Shown here one piece after another: positions 1 through 25,030 of a DNA stretch of 25,030 nt. The notes beneath the pieces are model-generated. The model saw only the letters and a list, made by a program, of their open reading frames with translations, was not told the origin of the DNA and made no database searches. Position numbers and translations under genes: made by a program. Origin of the DNA: Azolla pinnata (Eukaryota; Streptophyta; Polypodiopsida; Salviniales; Salviniaceae); the NCBI GenBank assembly GCA_037176905.1, contig JBBBWG010007602.1, positions 1 through 25,030 on the forward strand, read 5' to 3'. Positions within the stretch are counted from its first letter, which is position 1; every line of letters starts with the position of its first letter.

Positions 1-155
1 TCTTCCCATATTTTTGGACAGTTAGTCTTCTTAGGAGGCTAAAGAGCTAACACTTTTTGGTGACCACGGACAACTTGAAGTTCACCTTCAAGAAAAAGGG
101 AGAAGTGAATGGATGTCATCTTGTGATGAAGACATAGCACATACCAAAAGAATGA

Positions 156-275
156 CACGAGCATTGGCATGCACTCTAACATCTCGACCGGATACTGCAA
201 TAGACCACTCTATCGCAAACCAAGCATCACACGAGCATTGGCATGCACTCTAATATCTCGACCCGATAGTGTATC
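156..275. repeat. Two direct copies of a 74-bp period repeat
   Basis: A block of about 40 bp containing GAGCATTGGCATGCACTCTA occurs from 156 and again from about 230, with only a few mismatches (ACATCTCGACC versus ATATCTCGACC). It lies in the 5' part of the gypsy remnant, ahead of the recognisable gag. It looks like a local tandem duplication of leader or early gag sequence. Confidence 0.7.
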
Positions 276-360
276 ACTCTTATCACAGGTAATACGACGA
301 ACCAATGTTCGAAGGGCTGACGTTACATTCTCTAGAATGAATACCTTGCGACGAGCTACA

Positions 361-421
361 AGGACCATCCTCAGGACCCTCGTCGACGACAAGGACCATC
401 CTCAGGACACTCGTCGACGTG
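361..421. repeat. 31-bp tandem duplication in decayed gag
   Basis: The block beginning AGGACCATCCTCAGGAC and ending CTCGTCGACG is present at 361 and again at 392, with one main mismatch (CCCT versus CACT). A 31-bp period is not a multiple of three, so the duplication shifts the reading frame. This fits a dead coding region. Confidence 0.75.
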
Positions 422-439
422 CTAGCATCCACGGAAAAC

Positions 440-1530
440 GTGTTTCGCAGCTCACCTGACCGAGACGCGGAGCAGAGTTCGAAGTCTGCCGTACTTTCGA
501 AGACCTTGAGCGAAGTTGACGAAGACTTGATGAGTCGTTGGACGCCGTTTTTCAAGTTGTAACGGCGACTCTGAGGAAGAGTCAATGCCTCGGAACCCAC
601 TAATCCCAGTTTTTCATTACGGGCGTGACAAATGACATCCATACCACTTGCCGTACCAAGGAAGCCGAGAGTGTTCAATGCCACACTACTTGCGATAGAG
701 GAATTCTCAGCCGAAAATTCCGAGGATCTCCTGGAAGGAGTTGTGAACCAGAAGAGATGCAAAAACGCCACTTCCTGAAGGCATTGAAGGAACCATCGCG
801 ATTCTTTCTTTGCTCTTCTAGATTTCTCTTGCGTACCGTTGAAAGATGTGATCAACCAGGCGGTAAACCTAGATGAACAACAGCTAGGGATCGCGTTATA
901 CCAAATCCAAGGGTTCACTCCACCACCAAAGGTGAAGGATAAAATGTTTTAACAAACCATCCAATGCACCATATGCCTACAATTTGGACATTCAAATGCG
1001 GAATGCACGCATTTGCCAAGCCCCCACTTATACGATAATAACGTGTGAGTACACAATCTTCTCGCCTAAAAAAATGCCCCGACTGTGCACATCATGGAAC
1101 CTATGGAGGGTCAGGAAGGCCAACGACGTTATAACGCGTACAATCAAGGACCACGAGGCGGACGGTTCAATCGGAGGAATGACCAACATCCGAACAATAA
1201 TCAGAACCGAGATGACCAATCGAATCAATGGACAGATTCCGGAGCAGCGCAAAACAACAAAGGTTACTGCCAATGGGACAAGAAGCGTGGAAAGGAGGTG
1301 GTGTGCTTTAGATGTAGCCACTATGTGTTCGACTGCCCACACCCACCACCTGGAAAGGCATCAAACACTAAAACATATAGGAGCATTAGCGAGGCACCAA
1401 ATTATAAGAAAATGCGCTGCCTAGCGACGCTGTACAACCCTGTCGCTAGAGGGGTCGCTAAGCGATGTACTAGAAAATTTGTGATGTTTCTTCACTGGAA
1501 GGCGTCGCTTAGCGACACCTCCTAGTGTAG
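440..1530 (+). pseudogene. Decayed Ty3/gypsy gag with two zinc-knuckle regions
   Basis: This is the remnant of a retrotransposon capsid/nucleocapsid gene. Read through its stops, the + strand gives a gag-like stretch at about 680-1030 with acidic and hydrophobic alternation, including AENSEDLLEGVVNQ and QLGIALYQIQGFTPPPKV. It leads into a perfect CX2CX4HX4C nucleocapsid knuckle at 965-1006 (C-TI-C-LQFG-H-SNAE-C). A second frame, open at 1085-1525, carries a basic N/Q/R-rich linker and a second knuckle at 1304-1336, which is damaged: CFRC is followed by SHYVFDC, with the zinc-binding His and its spacing lost. Several stops and frame changes show that it is not translatable. The frame ends in a hairpin-rich stretch and the minisatellite, not in a protease. 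The TTTTTGGTGACCACGG at about 54-69 could be a primer-binding-site region, but that is weak. Confidence 0.7.
1428..1530. repeat. Cluster of GTCGCTA/TAGCGAC motifs, hairpin-forming
   Basis: The heptamer TAGCGAC or its complement GTCGCTA recurs about four times in 100 bp. GGTCGCTAAGCGA at about 1449 and TCGCTTAGCGACA at about 1504 are inverted copies that could pair as a stem of about 12 bp around a loop of about 40 bp. Each arm is itself a short palindrome around GCTAAGC. The cluster lies between the gag remnant and the minisatellite. A related GTCGCTAGGGGGG is seen at about 17161. Its function is unknown. Confidence 0.55.
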
Positions 1531-1584
1531 CAAGATAGATAACAACTAGGGTGTCGTTTACTTCGAGTTCTTAGACAACTTTAA

Positions 1585-2307
1585 ATATGCATTATACATG
1601 TACATACACACATGAATATGCATGTATGCATATATACTTCGATAAATACACATGTATTTATACATATATAAGTGAATATGCACGTATATATACATATGAA
1701 TATACATGTATGCATGTATATTTGGATGTATATGCATGCATGCATGTATGTATGCATATACAGAGGCATATACGTCATGCATGTACATATATAAGTAAAT
1801 ATGCATGTATGCATGTATATTTAAATGGATCTGCATGTATATGTACATATATAGGTGAATCTGTATGTATGTATGTATGTATATTTAGATGAATCTGCAT
1901 GTATGTGTGCATATACAAGAGATTATGTAGGTATGCATGTATGTATGCACATACAGGTGAAGGTGCTTGTATATATGTATATATCGATGAATATATATTT
2001 AGATATATATGCATATATACCGATGAATATGCATGTATATATGTAATTATAGGTGCATATGCATCATGCATGTGCATATACAAGTGAATATGCATGTATG
2101 CTTGTATATTTAAATGAATCTACATTTATGTAAGCATATATAAGAGAATATGCAAATACATGTGAATATGCATGTATGTATGCATACACAGATAAATATA
2201 CATTATACATGTACATAAACATATGAATAAGCATGTGTACATGTATATTTGGATGAATATGCATGTATGTATGCATATACAGGTAAATATGCATTATGCA
2301 TGTAAAG
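1585..2307. repeat. AT-rich degenerate minisatellite, ATGCATGTATG core
   Basis: About 720 bp consist of diverged sub-units of roughly 28-36 bp built on ATGCATGTATG(C/T)ATGTATATTTGGATGAAT and GCATGTATGTATGCATATACAG. Some copies are separated by a CATTATGCATGTACATATA junction. The array starts and ends with almost the same block (AAATATGCATTATACATGTAC near 1581 and AAATATGCATTATGCATGTA near 2285). Unit lengths and mismatches vary, so the array is old or was built by slippage. It is rich in alternating purine-pyrimidine sequence and in the palindrome ATGCAT. Several frames stay open on both strands because stops are rare in the motif; these are not treated as genes. It sits exactly where the pol gene of the flanking gypsy element should be. 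Confidence 0.9.
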
Positions 2308-2313
2308 TTTAAA

Positions 2314-2670
2314 ATTAGAGATAAGGTATGGTTATAATATGAAGACACTAAACCATTTGACAAATTAGATTTTTAACGTTTAGGGCCGTTTGTCATTTCT
2401 AATCCAGTCAATGAGGTAGCTTTCCAACTTGACATCCCTTCTCATATGTGTCTTTATCCGGTCTTTCACGTTTCATTGTTTGAACTATGTGTGCAACTAG
2501 TTCTATTCCGAACAAGGTTGTTCCACCACCACCACCATGTCAAAGCTATCTTGAACTCCAAAATCACGCGTGATAAATTATATTATCTCATTGATTGGTT
2601 AGGTTATTCTCTTAATGATCGAATGTGGGAACTTGAACAAAATCTTAATAATGCCCCAAAAATTTTTTAA
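2314..2670 (+). pseudogene. Ty3/gypsy integrase C-terminus with chromodomain (pol fragment)
   Basis: This is the last part of a chromovirus polyprotein. A GPF/Y-like module (GPFVISNPVNEVAFQ, from 2383) leads to the conserved PVFHVSLFE motif at about 2458-2484. A linker with a His run follows, then a chromodomain: KAILNSKITRDKLYYLIDW, LGYSLNDRMWE and LEQNLNNAPKIF, ending in TAA at 2668-2670. The tail after the stop still reads like the family's usual ending if the stop is ignored. From 2383 to the stop the frame is open. Upstream it breaks (TAA at about 2335 and 2374). Protease, reverse transcriptase, RNase H and the integrase core are absent, and the minisatellite occupies their place. In chromoviruses this chromodomain directs integration to marked chromatin. 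Here it is an orphan fragment. Confidence 0.85.
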
Positions 2671-2740
2671 CAATTTTACCACCAATATCTAGACAAACCA
2701 AATAATAGCTTTAACATCGCAACTTGTGGAATTCGTCGTC

Positions 2741-2754
2741 AAAGGAGGAGATAG
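2741..2754 (+). promoter_or_regulatory. Polypurine tract of the gypsy element
   Basis: AAAGGAGGAGATAG lies directly before TGTAATGAAC, about 70 bp after the pol stop. That is the expected position for the plus-strand primer of reverse transcription next to a 3' LTR starting with TG. Confidence 0.7.
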
Positions 2755-2841
2755 TGTAATGAACATACAAAAGTTACACCAACAAAACATGTAAGAACAA
2801 ATTCAAGCCCATAGCCTATCAAATAAAGAGAATTACTACAC

Positions 2842-2935
2842 CAATTCGCCGTCTTTTTTCAGGCTCACTCATGATTGCCAACTATGGCCAATTCACCGTC
2901 GTTTTTCAGGCTCACGCATGACTGCCAACTATGGG
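2842..2935. repeat. 47-bp tandem duplication inside the LTR
   Basis: CAATTCGCCGTC...CAACTATGGC at 2842 is repeated immediately as CAATTCACCGTC...CAACTATGGG at 2889. A handful of substitutions and one compensated indel in the T run separate the copies. It lies just upstream of the LTR TATA box, where duplicated enhancer-like blocks are common in plant LTRs. Confidence 0.8.
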
Positions 2936-2958
2936 CGTGCGTGAGCTAGCAAATACTT

Positions 2959-2964
2959 TATAAA
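2959..2964 (+). promoter_or_regulatory. TATA box of the LTR
   Basis: TATAAA, in the context ACTTTATAAATGGC, stands about 200 bp into the LTR and just downstream of the duplicated block. This is the usual arrangement for an LTR U3 promoter. Assigned from sequence and position only. Confidence 0.45.
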
Positions 2965-3230
2965 TGGCTCTTGCCCTCGTACTAAACCATTTCAGTTTAA
3001 CACGCGCCTTCGGCGCTCTTGTACTCCGAGTCTCCAAGTACTTAATTTCCTATCTTACTTTCCTTGTCTTGTTTTATTTCTTGTCATATTCTCATTTTTC
3101 GAGTCTATCATCTATGAGCTTCAGCTGTGACAGATTGGCATTTGACAGTTGTTGTACTTGGAGCAATGAAAGGATGTTATCTACATTAGGTGGATACCAA
3201 AAACACCTTTCTTCAAAGGGAGCTTGAGGA

Positions 3231-4164
3231 AGAAGTATACATAATGCAACCATCCAATTTTAAATTGAACAAACATTCAAAAGCTATATGATGAATGAAT
3301 AAACAACTATAGCAAGCCGTAAGATCGTGACATTCAAAGATTAAGTCAATATCTTTACAAAATCGACCCCAATCAAACAACTATTTATTCATCTTAAAAA
3401 ATGCCAAGAGCCCACTCGAAATTGTGTATGTCAACAACTTTATCATCAGTATAGAAAACCTCGACACATTTCTACTATGTAGTTGATATATAATTACTTG
3501 ATAGACCACTAATGAACAAAATATATACCTCGACTTCAAATCCAAAATTAAGTCCACTTGTGTTGTCCTTCAATCATTCCACATGCTCTTTCCACTTTGA
3601 ACACAAACATTTGACATTATTGCCCAGATAATGTTTTCACAGAGTTACATTACATAATTTTGTTTAAGAATATGTACATTTTCTCGTTCATTAAGACAGT
3701 ATTCACCTCATGACAATGCACAAAATGCATTTCAGAGACCTTTCCACTTTATGGCTGGTTTATTATGAAAGCATGGTCTTATCATATGCATCTATTTTGA
3801 ACATGTTAGTTACTACATGAAACTTGGCAGGGAATCACTAATGTCAACATTTTAGGGGCCCCCATACAGGGAATCATGGTATGTAGAAAAGGATTTTCTA
3901 AATTTTTTTTGTTGATCCAAAAATAGATTGCTTATATTAACATATATAAAATGTTTGTTGGACCACGCAATATTTGCTGAGGTGAACTTCTGTAAATACA
4001 ATATGTTCCTTTCCTTTGTTTCCATTTCTGATGTCTCCGGATGAACCAATCTGTTTGTCTTTCAGTTCATGTAGAAATTGTCCCTGACTTGTAGATTTTT
4101 AGCCAGAGCACAGGTGGCGATTCACGTTCTTGTCCTGTTTCAGTCCACAATCACCCCAGTGTTG
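3231..4164. other. Intergenic / 3' flank of the AAA-ATPase gene, no gene seen
   Basis: The stretch is AT-rich without a convincing ORF or RNA gene. The part nearest 4164 should be the 3' untranslated region of the minus-strand AAA gene. A 65-codon minus-strand frame at 3852-4049 has no recognisable motif and lies within that presumed UTR. An AATAAA on the minus strand at 3759-3764 is a possible poly(A) signal about 400 nt after the stop codon. Confidence 0.5.
3759..3764 (-). terminator. Candidate poly(A) signal AATAAA of the AAA gene
   Basis: The minus strand reads AATAAA here, about 400 nt downstream of the stop codon at 4165-4167. Plant poly(A) signals are loose, so other A-rich sites between 3850 and 4160 are equally possible. 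Confidence 0.3.
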
Positions 4165-21300
<17,136 letters not shown>

Positions 21301-21496
21301 TGCGAGCGCGGATAGGAGCACCTGCTGCTTTTTCCTCTTCTTCTGCTCCCGTTATATCGTTCGTAGCAGCCATCAACGTTTTATCTTTTCTAAAACTGAT
21401 GCCTACTTAATATGCCCTTCTTTCTAGCGTGGGACTCCAATTTTTAGCATGGGACTCTAGATGATCTTACATCAAAATAGTTTCTCTCTATTACGA

Positions 21497-21512
21497 TATA
21501 AAGATATATATA
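21497..21512 (-). promoter_or_regulatory. Candidate TATA region of the AAA gene
   Basis: An ATATATAT/TTTATATATATC stretch on the minus strand lies about 200 bp upstream of the main ATG, leaving a plausible 5' UTR of about 170 nt that includes the upstream ORF. The area is AT-rich, so a chance match is likely enough to keep confidence low. Confidence 0.3.
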
Positions 21513-23040
21513 AATTACATATAAGGTTAAGAAAAGAAGTAGAGAAGTAATTGTAAACAAACAAAATTAATTAATACAAGATTGATTATAGACAACGCAT
21601 TACTCAATACGTTATCAAAACGATGTGCTCTTCAACCAAGGTATGTAACAAATTTAGTCTACTAGATTGTAGCTCTAGTTGTTTTTATTTTTTTGTCATC
21701 GTTGCCTTCCGTAAGTGGCCACCGAATTGAGCTACTCGTTGTCACGATCGAAACTCGAAAGACTTGGAGTACAAGAATATAAGATATTTATTATCAAGAG
21801 ACTTGGAGCACAAGAGCACTAAAAATTGGCGTTGAAGTGGAATGGTTCAGTACTAGATCTCATGTATTATTACCATGTGGCTTGGATACATGGGTGGTGG
21901 TTGAAGTCTTCTCCTCCGCAACACATTTCGCTCACGGGTGTTCCTTCTAGGGTTTGTTGCCTTATTGTGATCACACTTTCCATCTGCTACGGTGACTTCT
22001 TCTCCACACATTCTTTGTGCAATCTTCATCTCTCACTAGTCTTTGCACTCCCCCTGGCATAAGTCTCCACCTTGCACTTCTACTAGGATGCAACCTACGT
22101 GCAGTTTTGCTACGTGTTGTCTTCTTGCAACGCAAGCTTCAGCTTCTATGGCTTATGCACTTCCTTCGGCTGTAATCTCCCACTTTTGTTGTTGTAGCCA
22201 TTAGGCCTAGTCTGGGGGGTGAGGGCAAGCATGTTGGTGGTACGACTTAGGGCGATGCTATTGTGTGGCTAATTGCACAGGAAATAAAGAATGAACAAAA
22301 CAAAGTTTGAAAAATTAATGGGTATTATATGAGAAGAAAGAGAACTTAATGAGCTTTGCATGGGTTTTGACGATGTCGCAAATTGATAAGTAAAAATTGT
22401 TTTATGTGTGAACATAAGGGAAATAGAACTGAAAAAGTAGCAGTCAAAAGTCCCACATCTGATGCAGCTTATATAACTAAAGATCATTCAATAATATATA
22501 TTGTGATAGTGAACTTGGCATTGAATCTGATTTGATTGCGGACACAAACTCGACATAGATTTGGTTAAGCCAATTGGTCAAACCTTGCGCGGATTCGATT
22601 GTGTCAGGCTTGGAGAGTTGGGTTTACACTTGTACGCTTGAGTCAAACCATGCTCAAGAACTTTTCTTTTGTAGATTTGCACGATGATTCAAGACATAGG
22701 AGAATATATGCGGAGTTGGTTAATTTGTTTTTAATTTGGTAGTTATTAGATGACCTATTCGTGGACTTAACAGAGAAGCTCAATGAGTCCATATGTGAAA
22801 ACTATAATCGAGTTTAAAGAATGTGTGCATGTTCAAACTTGGACAAATTTAACCAAAAGTTAATATCCTTTCCATGGAACGTTTTCTGGGCTTTTTCATT
22901 AGACAGTTTTTTTGAGCACCTTAGCTTTTCATGCACCTCAACTTTTGGAGAGAAAACGCCAAATATGCTCATCAAGCAAAAGAAGGGGACAGAAAGAGAG
23001 CAGAGCAAGAGGAGGGAGTAGAGAACCAAAAGCAGAGGAT
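21513..23040. other. Intergenic stretch, no gene recognised
   Basis: AT-rich sequence with only short frames (up to 78 codons) that show no domain, signal peptide or repeat. From about 22900 the + strand becomes purine-rich (AGAAGGGGACAGAAAGAGAG) before the telo-box cluster, which may mark the start of a transcribed unit or an LTR. Confidence 0.5.
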
Positions 23041-23057
23041 TGCTAGCACTTCGAATC

Positions 23058-23308
23058 CTAACCCTAAAAATCTAAAACACGAATTCTCTCATGCGATCTA
23101 ATCTCTCTTAAACCCTGACCTTAATTTTCTATTGAAACCCTAAATCTTCCAAAAACCCTAAATCGCTCAGAAACCCTAAAATTTTTAGAAACTCTAATCC
23201 AAATCAAATTCTCAAAACCCTAATTCTCTTAGCCAAGCCTATCTCTCGGAAACCCTAGCCTTAATTTTCTAATCTAACCGACATCTGATGCCAAAAAAAC
23301 CCTAGCAA
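23058..23308. repeat. Cluster of AAACCCTA telo-box motifs
   Basis: About eight near-matches to (A)AACCCTA, the Arabidopsis-type telomere unit, lie within 250 bp in the same orientation. They are separated by CT-rich spacers of 15-40 bp rather than being in tandem. This is too sparse for an interstitial telomere but dense for chance. In plants such telo-boxes occur in 5' UTRs/first introns and in some LTRs. Confidence 0.65.
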
Positions 23309-23455
23309 AATAGATCTCTCAAAATCCTTACTCTAATTCAAGCCCAAATCTAATCTAAACTGAAAAGGCTAATTTGATCTTAACTTGAAACCTTGAATCC
23401 TAGAACCTAGAGATCTGAGAAGTATCTCCAAACTTATTTTATGATATATACTTCC

Positions 23456-23515
23456 AAATCTAGGACTGATTGTAATCTTTCTCTTTGATTAATAAAAGTT
23501 ATCTAAGTGTTTGCA
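23456..23515 (+). terminator. Poly(A)-signal-like block after the telo-box cluster
   Basis: TGATTGTAATCTTTCTCTTT followed by GATTAATAAAAGTT combines a UGUA-type upstream element with AATAAA. Together with the telo-box stretch this resembles the R/U5 part of a plant LTR or the 3' end of a noncoding transcript. No coding frame leads into it. Confidence 0.35.
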
Positions 23516-23549
23516 TCTAAATTATTTCTTACATATATACATATGACAC

Positions 23550-24770
23550 CGATATCTTCTAGTCGGAGACCCCGGGGTCCTGCCTAGGCTTTCATGCGTC
23601 CTTGTTGAATTTTATTAAGAACGCCGTGATGACGTCCCGATGCTTCGGCGAGTTTCTCGCCAAGCTCCCTTTTGTTGGCGAGCTCCTTCTCGTGGAACTT
23701 CTTTCTCCCCTTCAAGCGTGACACAAGCTTGCCTGGATAATGCATAATGATGCTCCAGGTAACTGGTGGGTGAGAGGTGTCAACTACGCCACATGTAGAC
23801 CAACAACTTATGTTGTCACTTCCTTGGCCTCCTTGACCGATGGTGTCCTTCCCTTGGCTTGTTGTGCTCGCTCCTTCGTTGCGGGCATTGTGACTTTGCA
23901 GTCACTTCCATCCGCCTCCTTCATGCGCTCTTTGCCCTACAGCTCCGTGACACTTTACTCTTCGTATTTTTGAGGTCCTCGGCGATGGTGTCTAGTTGCG
24001 GCCTTTTTGGCCTAACAGCTTTGCGGCTCTACAGTTACTGCGTGGCCTCCAGGCTCTCCTGCCCATTTGCACCTTTGGGGTGCGCAAGCTGTTGATGTGA
24101 AGGATAAAACATCGCCAATGTGATGGATGGGATGCTTCGAGTTGTCGTCCGTCTCCACGCAGCTCAATCACTTTGGTTTCCACGCTTTCATGAACCACTC
24201 TATGTGGCTCGCTATATGATTCGATACACCTGAGTCGTGACACAATCATGATTTTGGCATTGAGTCAAGCTTTGAGTCGAGTCAAGCCAAGCCGCTAAGC
24301 CGGTTGAACTCGGTTAAATAGCTTGGTCTGGGTTCAAGACGATCTGTTGTCGATACTGATCAATGACAAAATCTCCTCAGTCGTTGGATGGACCTATCTA
24401 TTCTTGGAATTGCTGGCCAAACTTGTTGGTTGTGTCGGACATAAAAGAAATGTTGGGGCCAAAGTTTAGAGGAGGGTCGAAGCTTTTCGATCGATCAAGC
24501 GGATCGATGGATCAATATGTCGATCACGCCCTTGAAAAAATGGGGAGTTGGGTCCGGCTCGATTCGAGAAATGTCATGAGAAAGAGAGAAAAAATGCCAG
24601 CAGTAGCAGCAAAAATAGTCATCGAGAGTCCTTTTTTTTTTTATGTATTCTATGTATTTGCATGCATGAACGAATGGTGAATCAAAGAGGAAAAATATAT
24701 ATCAACTTGTAAAAGAAATCAAGGCTTTTTGTTATTTTAATAGTATCGAGAGTGGCACCAAAAAGTTTAG
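23550..24770. other. GC-richer intergenic stretch, no gene recognised
   Basis: Base composition rises in GC at 23560-24200 compared with its surroundings. Short + strand frames (77-105 codons) are Ser/Leu/Cys-rich and lack recognisable motifs. A GAGTC-rich segment (about 24250-24320) and a GATCGATC-rich segment (about 24487-24530) are visible. A poly-T run of 13 lies near 24631. It may be decayed mobile-element sequence, but I cannot name it. Confidence 0.45.
24760..24769 (-). terminator. Pol III terminator of tRNA-Ala
   Basis: On the minus strand AAACTTTTTGG follows the tRNA 3' end after about 10 nt. Five T residues are the standard RNA polymerase III stop in plants. Confidence 0.7.
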
Positions 24771-24775
24771 ACTGG

Positions 24776-24848
24776 TGGAGATGAGGGGCATCGATCCCCT
24801 TACCTATCGCATGCGAAGCGATCGCTCTACCATTTGAGCTACATCCCC
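24776..24848 (-). tRNA. tRNA-Ala (anticodon CGC)
   Basis: On the minus strand, 73 nt fold as a complete cloverleaf. The acceptor is GGGGATG/CATCTCC (one G-U), the D arm GCTC-AAATGGTA-GAGC, and the anticodon stem ATCGC/GCGAT with loop TTCGCAT gives anticodon CGC (Ala, codon GCG). The T arm is AGGGG/CCCCT with loop ATCGATG, followed by discriminator A. The A box (TAGCTCAAATGG) and B box (GGATCGATGCC) of the internal Pol III promoter are visible. CCA is not encoded, as in plant nuclear genes. A TTTTT run about 10 nt downstream would terminate transcription. No intron. A54 in the T loop is, as I recall, normal for plant tRNA-Ala. Confidence 0.95.
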
Positions 24849-24888
24849 TTTAATAAAAAGTTTTTTTCATTAAATTATAAATTTATAA

Positions 24889-24960
24889 ACTTGACTTTGG
24901 GAATTTTGGGAATTTGGCTTTCCAAATAAGCTAATATTAGACCTTGGGAATTTGGCTGGG
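24889..24960. repeat. Short direct repeats of TTGGGAATTTGGCT
   Basis: The block TTGGGAATTT(T/G)GG occurs three times: two overlapping copies at about 24895-24920 and one at about 24943. Spacing is irregular and no larger unit is apparent. Confidence 0.5.
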
Positions 24961-24996
24961 ACATACCAATTTTCAAGCTTGTATTTTGTTTGTATG

Positions 24997-25014
24997 GGAT
25001 GATGATGATGATGA
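24997..25014. repeat. (GAT)n trinucleotide microsatellite
   Basis: Six consecutive GAT units close to the window end, not inside any gene seen here. Confidence 0.9.
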
Positions 25015-25030
25015 TAAATGGATGACCTAA

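Larger units (their letters stand above)
2755..3230 (+). mobile_element. 3' LTR of the gypsy element (right border uncertain)
   Basis: The left border is set by the polypurine tract and the TG start. Inside are a 47-bp tandem duplication (2842-2935), a TATAAA box at 2959-2964, and a pyrimidine-rich stretch after it that would suit the R/U5 region. I cannot see the terminal CA or a target-site duplication, because no 5' LTR is in the window to compare with. The right end at about 3230 is therefore a guess. Expected function is promoter plus polyadenylation signal of the element. Confidence 0.6.

Noticed and set aside
283..918. 211-codon minus-strand open frame
   Set aside because: It is the antisense of the decayed gag region, starts and ends inside it, and has no recognisable motif; the + strand reading gives gag-like sequence instead.
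1585..2307. Repeat array considered as CRISPR
   Set aside because: Units are variable in length and sequence with no constant repeats or unique spacers, and the context is plant nuclear DNA.
1558..2363. Several Tyr/His/Met-rich frames on both strands
   Set aside because: They are translations of the ATGCATGTATG minisatellite in different frames. Low stop frequency is a property of the repeat.
2521..2535. Run of five His codons in the gypsy fragment
   Set aside because: A short CAC/CAT run in the linker before the chromodomain. It is probably slippage in a poorly conserved stretch and no metal-binding role is suggested.
3852..4049. 65-codon minus-strand frame just after the AAA stop codon
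   Set aside because: It lies in the presumed 3' UTR, has no motif, and the upstream coding chain already ends with the family's expected C-terminus.
21319..21321. GTG start 21 nt before the AAA ATG
   Set aside because: GTG is not a usual plant nuclear start; the first in-frame ATG is at 21300.
23740..24095. Overlapping + strand frames of 77-78 codons
   Set aside because: Ser/Leu/Cys-rich with no motif; the GC-richer local composition lowers stop frequency.
24363..24680. 105-codon + strand frame near the right end
   Set aside because: No domain, runs into a poly-T tract (Phe run), and lacks any supporting promoter or splice context.

Overview
The window is plant nuclear DNA, almost certainly from a flowering plant. 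The grounds are an intron-rich gene of a plant AAA-ATPase family, a eukaryotic tRNA-Ala without encoded CCA, remnants of plant Ty3/gypsy, Ty1/copia and LINE elements, and a cluster of AAACCCTA telo-box motifs. I cannot fix the species. The Ala/Arg-rich first exon and the telomere-type motif would suit a non-grass monocot, but that is a guess. All names rest on recognition of motifs and families, with no database search.

Layout: 1-2754 is a wrecked Ty3/gypsy chromovirus in + orientation. It has decayed gag with two zinc knuckles, then a 0.7 kb AT-rich minisatellite where most of pol should be, then an integrase tail with a chromodomain, a polypurine tract, and from 2755 the start of the 3' LTR. 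3230-4164 has no gene. 4165-21300 on the minus strand is one apparently intact gene of 23 coding exons. I joined it by hand with compatible phase at every junction, giving 1055 codons. It encodes a probably mitochondrial AAA ATPase of the Msp1/ATAD1-like (meiotic) clade, related to Arabidopsis At3g19740/At1g50140.

Its introns carry most of the repeats. Intron 4 (about 6.0 kb) holds two decayed fragments of one Ty1/copia family in opposite orientation, tail to tail. Intron 5 holds the 3' end of a LINE, intron 13 a very short LINE 3'-end copy in the other orientation, and intron 9 a GATA-type microsatellite. The 5' leader has an upstream ORF that overlaps the main start codon.

21430-24775 has no convincing protein gene. 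It contains the putative promoter of the AAA gene, a telo-box cluster (23058-23308) followed by a poly(A)-like signal, and low-copy-looking intergenic sequence. A minus-strand tRNA-Ala(CGC) lies at 24776-24848.

There is no operon-like cooperation here. The one working protein gene would thread and extract substrates by ATP hydrolysis, probably at mitochondria. The tRNA gene works independently. Everything else is mobile-element debris, some of it placed where it could affect splicing or small-RNA production from the host transcript.
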